A stretch of DNA of 12,033 nucleotides, from assembly GCA_028456385.1 (NCBI GenBank), contig JALNQF010000872.1:1-12033 (forward strand), read 5' to 3'. This document shows, piece by piece, positions 7,907 to 12,033 of this stretch. How positions within the stretch are numbered: the stretch's first letter is position 1; each line of letters opens with the position of its first letter. Below the pieces are notes generated by a model. It did no database searches, was not told the origin of the DNA, and saw only the letters and a list, made by a program, of their open reading frames with translations. The stretch comes from Ophiosphaerella korrae. Taxonomy: Eukaryota; Ascomycota; Dothideomycetes; Pleosporales; Phaeosphaeriaceae. Both the position numbers and the translations under genes were made by a program.

Positions 7907-7911
7907 ATAAT
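7907..7911. repeat. Target-site duplication ATAAT, right copy
   Basis: It pairs with 855-859 around the inner element. The outer LTR continues directly from 7912. Confidence 0.95.
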
Positions 7912-8246
7912 AGTTAATTTATATATACAATATTAAGTATTAGTATTCTAGGTTAGAGATTAGATTACTAATACTATCCTAATAATATACATTACTACTA
8001 ACTATATACCTAGGCCTCTTAGCTAGCTTTATACTTTATATTTACTAAAATTATAAATTATAAATCTATTACGTGTTTAGCTTTATACTTTATATTTACT
8101 AAGATTATAAATTACGAATTTATTACGTATTTCTATTATAGTTAGCTTCTTAGTAGAGTTTATTATCTTATAAGTTATACGTATTGTTATTATCTATAGT
8201 AAGGCTAATAGGTTCTAATTAGCTTCTTCTTATTATAGCTATAATA
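7912..8246 (-). repeat. Outer left (3') LTR, second fragment
   Basis: The remaining 335 bp of the LTR begun at 754 aligns with 10989-11323. It ends GCTATAATA, a CA end altered to TA. It includes the 54 bp tandem duplication at 8024-8131. Confidence 0.93.
8024..8131. repeat. 54 bp tandem duplication inside outer left LTR
   Basis: Units start at 8024 and 8078. Both are homologous to the units in the inner LTRs, so the duplication predates the split of the two elements. Confidence 0.85.
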
Positions 8247-8260
8247 CTATTCCCCTCTCT
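8247..8260 (-). other. Polypurine tract, outer element
   Basis: Minus-strand AGAGAGGGGAATAG abuts the 3' LTR end. It matches the inner tract except for one base. Confidence 0.85.
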
Positions 8261-8786
8261 AAGTAGGTCTTTATTTCTCTACCCTAGGCCTAAAGTTATT
8301 AGTCTAGTTTCTTTATTTATTTCTAATTCTTTATTATTCTTTATATCTTCTTATTCTAATTATAATAAACTTCTTTTTATTACTTATATTACTTGTAATA
8401 AAGTTAAAATATTTTCTTATACTTATTATACTTAGTTAAAGCTTACTTATCTTATATCTTTAAAGGATAGTAAATATTATAACAAGTATATCCTTACTAA
8501 TATTTAATATAAGTATACTCCTTTAAGCGTTTTACTTGTAGAGTATAAGTGTTTAATTTCTACGTAGTCTCTTCTAGCTAAATTATATAGGGCGAGCTAT
8601 TAACTAAGCTTAAAAGATACTATTATTATAGCTTATAAACGCTAAGGCTAAGTATAAGCTAATTTTTTATAAGCTAGTAGATCTTTATTTTTATATTAAG
8701 TGTCTTTATAAGATAAAGGCTTATAATAACGCTAAATTATCTAAATAGTCTTATACCTTAGAAGCTAAAATAGACCTTAAGGACGT

Positions 8787-8791
8787 AGTAG
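8787..8791. repeat. Target-site duplication AGTAG, left copy
   Basis: AGTAG precedes the solo LTR and recurs at 9264-9268. The uninterrupted sequence is aligned without gaps to about 1843-1856 of the inner element. Confidence 0.88.
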
Positions 8792-8837
8792 TGTTAGATA
8801 AGTTGCACGATTAGATACTTAATACGCGATTAGATGC

Positions 8838-8857
8838 GCGATTATATATATAATCGC
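8838..8857. repeat. Perfect 20 bp palindrome in solo LTR
   Basis: GCGATTATAT is followed by its exact complement ATATAATCGC. It lies next to two further GATTAGAT copies, so it may be a regulatory site cluster near the LTR start. It keeps CpG while CpA is gone. Confidence 0.8.
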
Positions 8858-9160
8858 TAAGCTACTAACTCTACTATATCTAAAAGGATTATAGCTTTAA
8901 CTATTATAAATAAAGGAATTAAATAAAGAATCTTATATATAAAGAAATAGACTACGTTAGTATAACTAATATAATAAAGAAACTAGTACCTTAATAGAAA
9001 GAGTATTAAGGATCTAGCTTACTACTATCTTAAGAGACCTAGCTAAGACTACTACATCGTAGATATATAGATAGAGCGTAGAGCTAGAGATAGATAGTAG
9101 AATTAATCTACTTAGTTTATACCTAGTGCTATTAAGTTATAGGTAATTAATCTAAAAAAG

Positions 9161-9176
9161 GGCTTTTCTAAAAGCC
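9161..9176. other. Hairpin in solo LTR
   Basis: GGCTTTT-CT-AAAAGCC has perfect 7 bp arms around a 2 bp loop. It could act in RNA 3' end structure, but no T-run follows on the plus strand. Confidence 0.5.
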
Positions 9177-9263
9177 TTAGTATCCCTCTCTAATAAGGCT
9201 CTTATATAGCTATTATATAGAAGCCTTTTTATTAAACTACTATAACCTCCTTTAAATCTAATA

Positions 9264-9268
9264 AGTAG
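9264..9268. repeat. Target-site duplication AGTAG, right copy
   Basis: It pairs with 8787-8791 around the solo LTR. Confidence 0.88.
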
Positions 9269-9374
9269 AGGCTATTCTAGCTCTTATTATATTAGGCGTT
9301 CCTAGCGTCTCTCTATTTATCGCTAGTAGTACTAATTTTCTTAGTTTACTATAAGGCGCTCTAGAGAGTTTTAA

Positions 9375-9802
9375 TTTTAGAACTTTTTTAGTTTCTTAAA
9401 GTAATTAAGATTATCTTCTAGTTTCTATATATCTTCTTATAGTTATCCTTTCTTATCTATACCTATCTATTTTACTAAGTAGTAGTTCTTTCTATTATAG
9501 AACTAGTATACTAAGACTTCTTTAACTTTCTATTCTTTTTATTCTCTATACGTATCTACTTTATATACTAGTAGTTCTACGTTTTATAGTACTATCTTAA
9601 GTAGTACTATATAGAAAGTTAGGTATATCTTTATCTTACTTAGTAGCTTTAGTTTAAATATAACTAGTATAACTTTTTTCTCTACTTTATATAGCCCTAA
9701 CTTAACGTAGTCTAATTTAGAACTTAGTCTCTTACTTTTAATATTTTTTCGTACTAACTATACTTTTTCTCCCTCTCTAAATTAGAGTCTTTTTTTGTAC
9801 TT
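9375..9802 (-). pseudogene. Integrase tail and chromodomain of outer element
   Basis: It aligns with about 1960-2391 of the inner element. The chromodomain is at about 9412-9535 and the K-L-D-like module of the integrase C-terminus at about 9640-9780. The catalytic integrase core is missing. The frame (codon anchors 9712 and 9418) differs from that of the adjoining gag part (anchor 9909), so the deletion did not make an in-frame gag-chromodomain fusion. Confidence 0.78.
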
Positions 9803-9806
9803 TCTT
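9801..9806. other. Internal deletion junction of outer element
   Basis: Sequence left of here matches the inner element up to about 2391; sequence right of here matches it from about 6380. The junction shares about three bases (TCT) between both parents. The lost segment is about 3.99 kb. It breaks inside the second zinc knuckle, just before its last Cys. This is consistent with microhomology-mediated deletion or template switching during reverse transcription. Confidence 0.8.
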
Positions 9807-10860
9807 TTATAAAGTATCTTAGTTTCTTATATTTATAATATACTATATCCTTCTTCTTTTATAATTAGTAGTTTTTTACGTAGTAGCTTTTCTTACTATA
9901 GTTAAAGTACGTAAAGTCTTTATTCTTCTTTTTCTTTTTATCTTTGTTAGTATTAAGGACTATAGAGTCTCTTTTATTATAGTTCTAGAGGTAGCCTCTA
10001 TATTTATTCTTCTTCTATTCTTAAAGATTATTATTAATCTATATTACTTATTACTTTAGGGCTTCTAGTATTTATAGTTTTTCTATATAGATTATTTTAT
10101 ATTAGATTTTTAAGTTTAGTCCTTGTTTAAATTATAATATTAAAGCTAACTTATTCTATTCTATATTTTATAATAGTTATTTAAACTATAATATATATTC
10201 TAGAATACTCTTATTTTGTATAAGCTTTTCTAGCCTTTCTTTAGCTTATTAGGTAATATCTATATCCCTAAATACTACTCTTATTCGTTTAGTAAAGTAT
10301 TTATAGCTTCTAAAAATAGCTTTAGTTTTATCTTTCTATATTATTAGAGCGTATATTATATAGTCTATCTAGTAAGGTTTAAACTATCTTATTATATCTT
10401 CTTCTAGGTATATTCTAATATATATTACCTTCTTTTCTTCTATATTAAAGTATAGTACTTATAAATCTATCTAGAGTTATACTAAGGCTATAAAGAGTCT
10501 TAGTTTTTCTCTTATTCTATTAAACTTCTTAAGGATAGGTATCTTAGGTAGTTTCTTTATTGCGCTTATTTCTAGGTATTATATAATTAGTTCTATCTAA
10601 TTTTATCTTTTAATAATAGCTTTAATCTAGGCTTTATTTTATTTTATATATTCTTAGAGTTCTTTGTTTTAAGTTTCTAAGGAGTTAATTACTATCTTTA
10701 TATCTTTTTTTTTAGTAATTAAGTTATTTAAATAGTTTTTAATATCTTTTTATACTATATTATCTAACTTATAACTACTTAAAGGTACTTTAGCTCTTTT
10801 TTTAGTTAAACTTTCTACTATTATATTAGCTAGACTATACACTACTTACACTTTACTCCT
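9803..10860 (-). pseudogene. Gag of outer element (RIP relic)
   Basis: It aligns along its whole length with 6380-7430 of the inner element. The first zinc knuckle (about 9868-9909) reads Tyr at every Cys and His place with CX2CX4HX4C spacing kept. The second knuckle is cut by the deletion at its 3' side. The gag capsid domain lies at about 10200-10550. Many stops are present. It is more mutated than the inner gag. Confidence 0.85.
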
Positions 10861-10868
10861 CTTAATAT

Positions 10869-10882
10869 CTAAATTAGTAAGG
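10869..10882 (-). other. Putative primer-binding region, outer element
   Basis: The 14 bases next to the 5' LTR are identical to those of the inner element (7443-7456), although nearby sequence has diverged. Confidence 0.35.
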
Positions 10883-10909
10883 TATAATAGGTCTACTAGG
10901 GTTAACTAC

Positions 10910-10931
10910 CTAGTAACCTTTAGGTTATTAG
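10910..10931. other. U5 hairpin in outer right LTR
   Basis: The sequence is the same as at 781-802: ten-base arms with one mismatch on the element strand and a two-base loop. Confidence 0.55.
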
Positions 10932-11100
10932 TAGATTAGGAGGGAATAACAAAAGCTTATATAGTAATTAGTAATAACTATAAATAATAGTTGATTTATA
11001 TATATAATATTAAGTATTAGCGTTTTAGGTTAGAGATTAGATTACTAATACTATCCTAATAATACGTATTACTACTAACTATATACCTAAGCCTCTTAGC

Positions 11101-11208
11101 TAGCTTTATACTTTGTATTTACTAAGATTACAAATTATAAATTTATTACGTATTTAGCTTTATACTTTGTATTTACTAAGATTATAAATTACGAATTTAT
11201 TATATATC
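11101..11208. repeat. 54 bp tandem duplication inside outer right LTR
   Basis: Units start at 11101 and 11155. This is the fourth instance of the duplicated LTR segment. Confidence 0.85.
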
Positions 11209-11323
11209 TCTATTGTAGTTAGCTTCTTAGTAGAGTTTATTATCTTATAGGTTGTACGTATTATTATTGTCTATAGTAAGGCTAATAGGTTCTAATTAGC
11301 TTCTTCTTGTTATAGCTATAATA

Positions 11324-11328
11324 TAAAT
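11324..11328. repeat. Target-site duplication TAAAT, right copy
   Basis: It pairs with 749-753 around the outer element. Confidence 0.9.
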
Positions 11329-11342
11329 AGATACTTTGTTTT

Positions 11343-11393
11343 AAGCTTAGCTCTAAGCTTTAGCTCTACGTTTTAGTGCTACGCTTTAGCGCT
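11343..11393. repeat. 13 bp minisatellite, four units
   Basis: One 12 bp and three 13 bp units of the form A(A/C)G(C/T)TTTAG(C/T)(G/T)CT lie in tandem. Differences between units are largely transitions. It lies downstream of the copia pol end, probably in that element's 3' untranslated part. Confidence 0.75.
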
Positions 11394-11439
11394 CTAATTT
11401 AAAGACTTTTTTATATACTTTATACTTTACTTTTATAAT

Positions 11440-12033
11440 TCTTATAACTTAAGCTTAGCTTATATATCTTTAAGGTTAAGGTAAGCTTTAAATCTCTTAA
11501 ATTACTACTCTAGGAAGTGCTTAGTTAGGCTATCTACTAGTATCCTACTTGTTAGTATATAAAAGACTTAAAATAAGCCTCTAGCGTACTCTTATCTTAG
11601 CTATATATTCTATATATCTACGTAACGTAAGCGTATTATTACTCTCTTATTTTTACCTATAATAAGTCTAATTATTTACTAATTATTATAGAAGATTATC
11701 TAAGTAGCTCCTAGGTCTAATATAAGCTCTTAAAAGAGCTTTTTTAGTACTATTACTTTTTTACTTACGTACTTAAGCGCAAGTAGCTTAGCTTTAGTAG
11801 TAGAGGTAGTTACTATAGCTTATTACGCTACTTTCTATATTACTACTCTACTAAAGAGTATTATAATATAGCTATAAAATAAGTAGTACGTTACTAGATT
11901 ATTAGTAAATAACGTATCTCTATATATAAGTAGCTTAGTACCTTACTACTTATTATCTTACTACTTACTATCTTACTACTAGCTATCTTACTACTTACTA
12001 TACTAGACTAATAAGTACTAAGTTCTATATAAG
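11440..12033 (-). pseudogene. Ty1/copia pol 3' end with RNase H (RIP relic)
   Basis: Reading leftward from the window edge, a copia-type RNase H is recognisable. Y-R-D-x-x-F-T-N-N-L-V-T at about 11894-11925 matches the family DADFA region. It is followed by T-T-S-T-T-K-A-K-L-L-A-L at 11775-11810 (family STTEAE, Glu changed to Lys), L-K-K-L-F, F-Y-N-N-stop-stop at 11676-11693 (family DNQ, Asp and Gln altered), R-Y-V-D-I (family KHIDI), and D-S-L-T-K-H-F at 11514-11534 with F-K-R-F-K close to the end of pol. The upstream RT and integrase lie outside the window. The outer Ty3/gypsy element inserted just downstream of this pol, probably in its 3' untranslated part. Confidence 0.85.
11942..12001. 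repeat. 15 bp minisatellite, four units
   Basis: Four exact-length units of CTTACTACTTACTAT or close variants are tandemly arranged. They sit just upstream (minus strand) of the copia RNase H relic. The 15 bp period is five codons, so in the pol frame it would give a five-residue repeat, now mostly stops that may be former Gln codons. Confidence 0.85.

Larger units (their letters stand above)
8792..9263. mobile_element. Solo LTR, 472 bp, probably copia-type
   Basis: It starts TGTTAGAT and ends ATCTAATA (inverse of the start, CA altered to TA) between AGTAG duplications. There is no coding sequence, no homology to the two Ty3/gypsy LTRs, and it is absent from the inner element. It therefore looks like a solo LTR left by recombination between two LTRs. 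The TGTTAGA start is common among copia elements, but family assignment is inference. Internal features are a perfect 20 bp palindrome (8838-8857), a cluster of CGATTA motifs (8819-8856) and a hairpin with 7 bp arms (9161-9176). Orientation is undetermined. Confidence 0.85.
8263..9408 (+). pseudogene. Antisense ORF with Zn2Cys6-spaced motif (outer copy, split)
   Basis: This is the second copy of the plus-strand reading frame, homologous to 1328-1994. Six TAT codons at 8418, 8427, 8448, 8478, 8487 and 8508 stand at exactly the spacing CX2CX6CX9CX2CX6C, each derivable from TGT. The N-terminal part is open to 8432. The readable frame shifts by +1 before 8641, at the same place as in the inner copy. 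A solo LTR (8792-9263) interrupts it; without the insert and one AGTAG the frame runs on. The tail ends ...VS*SN* at 9408. The shared cysteine spacing and the shared C-terminus in two RIP-diverged copies argue that this was once a real gene. Confidence 0.65.
754..11323 (-). mobile_element. Outer Ty3/gypsy retrotransposon, deleted and interrupted
   Basis: This chromovirus-type LTR retrotransposon is bounded by 441 bp LTRs and perfect TAAAT duplications. Without the inner element (860-7906 plus 5 bp duplication) it is 3,518 bp; without the solo LTR as well it is about 3,041 bp. The left LTR is split (754-859 and 7912-8246, together exactly 441 bp) and the right LTR is 10883-11323. The coding strand is minus: the polypurine tract lies beside the left LTR, and gag lies beside the right LTR. 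Compared with the inner element it lacks about 3.99 kb covering the end of the second zinc knuckle, protease, RT, RNase H and most of integrase, so it could move only in trans. It keeps gag, the integrase tail and chromodomain, and the antisense reading frame. It is strongly RIP-mutated. Confidence 0.93.
10883..11323 (-). repeat. Outer right (5') LTR, 441 bp
   Basis: The LTR is complete, beginning TATAATAGG and ending ATAATA (TG and CA altered to TA). It has exactly the length of the reassembled left LTR. It is homologous to the inner LTRs over most of its length but differs near the U5 end. It contains the U5 hairpin at 10910-10931 and the 54 bp duplication at 11101-11208. Confidence 0.94.

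Noticed and set aside
8792..9263. MITE or DNA transposon instead of a solo LTR
   Set aside because: Terminal inverted similarity is only about 8 bp with TG...CA type ends and a 5 bp duplication, which fits an LTR better; a DNA element cannot be fully excluded.
9802..9803. In-frame gag-chromodomain fusion protein in the outer element
   Set aside because: Codon anchors on the two sides of the deletion (9909 and 9712) are in different frames, and stops occur on both sides.
11724..11745. Rho-independent-type terminator (AAGCTCTTAAAAGAGCTTTTTT)
   Set aside because: The hairpin followed by T lies inside the copia pol relic of a eukaryotic genome, so it is most likely accidental.
1..12033. Mitochondrial or other naturally AT-rich genome
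   Set aside because: Depletion is specific to CpA/TpG, CpG survives, and nuclear LTR retrotransposons with transition-only differences are present. This fits RIP, not general AT bias.

Overview
The window is a graveyard of fungal transposable elements. No intact gene is visible on either strand. The DNA is very A+T-rich (about 70-75% by eye) and almost lacks the dinucleotides CpA and TpG, while TpA is extremely common. Aligned repeat copies differ by transitions, and codons such as TGC, CAC, CAA, TGG and GAT in recognisable retroelement domains have become TAC, TAC, TAA, TAG and AAT. This is the signature of repeat-induced point mutation (RIP) with CpA preference, so the source is most likely an AT-rich, heterochromatic repeat block of a filamentous ascomycete (Pezizomycotina). 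I cannot name the species.

Layout. Positions 1-753 are a heavily mutated flank that starts with a (TAC)n microsatellite. A Ty3/gypsy LTR retrotransposon ('outer') occupies 754-11323, with target-site duplication TAAAT at 749-753 and 11324-11328. A second, longer member of the same or a sister family ('inner', 860-7906, 7,047 bp) sits inside the left LTR of the outer element, with duplication ATAAT at 855-859 and 7907-7911. A solo LTR of a different type (8792-9263, duplication AGTAG) sits inside the outer element. The right flank (11329-12033) is the 3' end of a Ty1/copia-type pol on the minus strand, ending in the RNase H domain. The host sequence of the outer element is therefore itself an old transposon.

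Both Ty3/gypsy elements are coded on the minus strand: 5' LTR at high coordinates, 3' LTR at low coordinates, polypurine tract next to the low-coordinate LTR. The inner element has the complete chromovirus order: gag with two CCHC knuckles, protease, reverse transcriptase, RNase H, integrase, chromodomain. All the domains lie in one unshifted frame over more than 5 kb but are full of RIP stops and lost catalytic residues. The outer element lacks about 4 kb corresponding to the last knuckle through most of integrase. It keeps gag, the chromodomain tail, and an extra reading frame.

The most interesting feature is that extra reading frame. It lies between pol and the 3' LTR on the opposite (plus) strand, is preserved in both copies, and encodes a cysteine pattern CX2CX6CX9CX2CX6C (five of six, or all six, Cys now Tyr). 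This matches the spacing of fungal Zn(II)2Cys6 DNA-binding clusters. It converges tail-to-tail with the end of pol.
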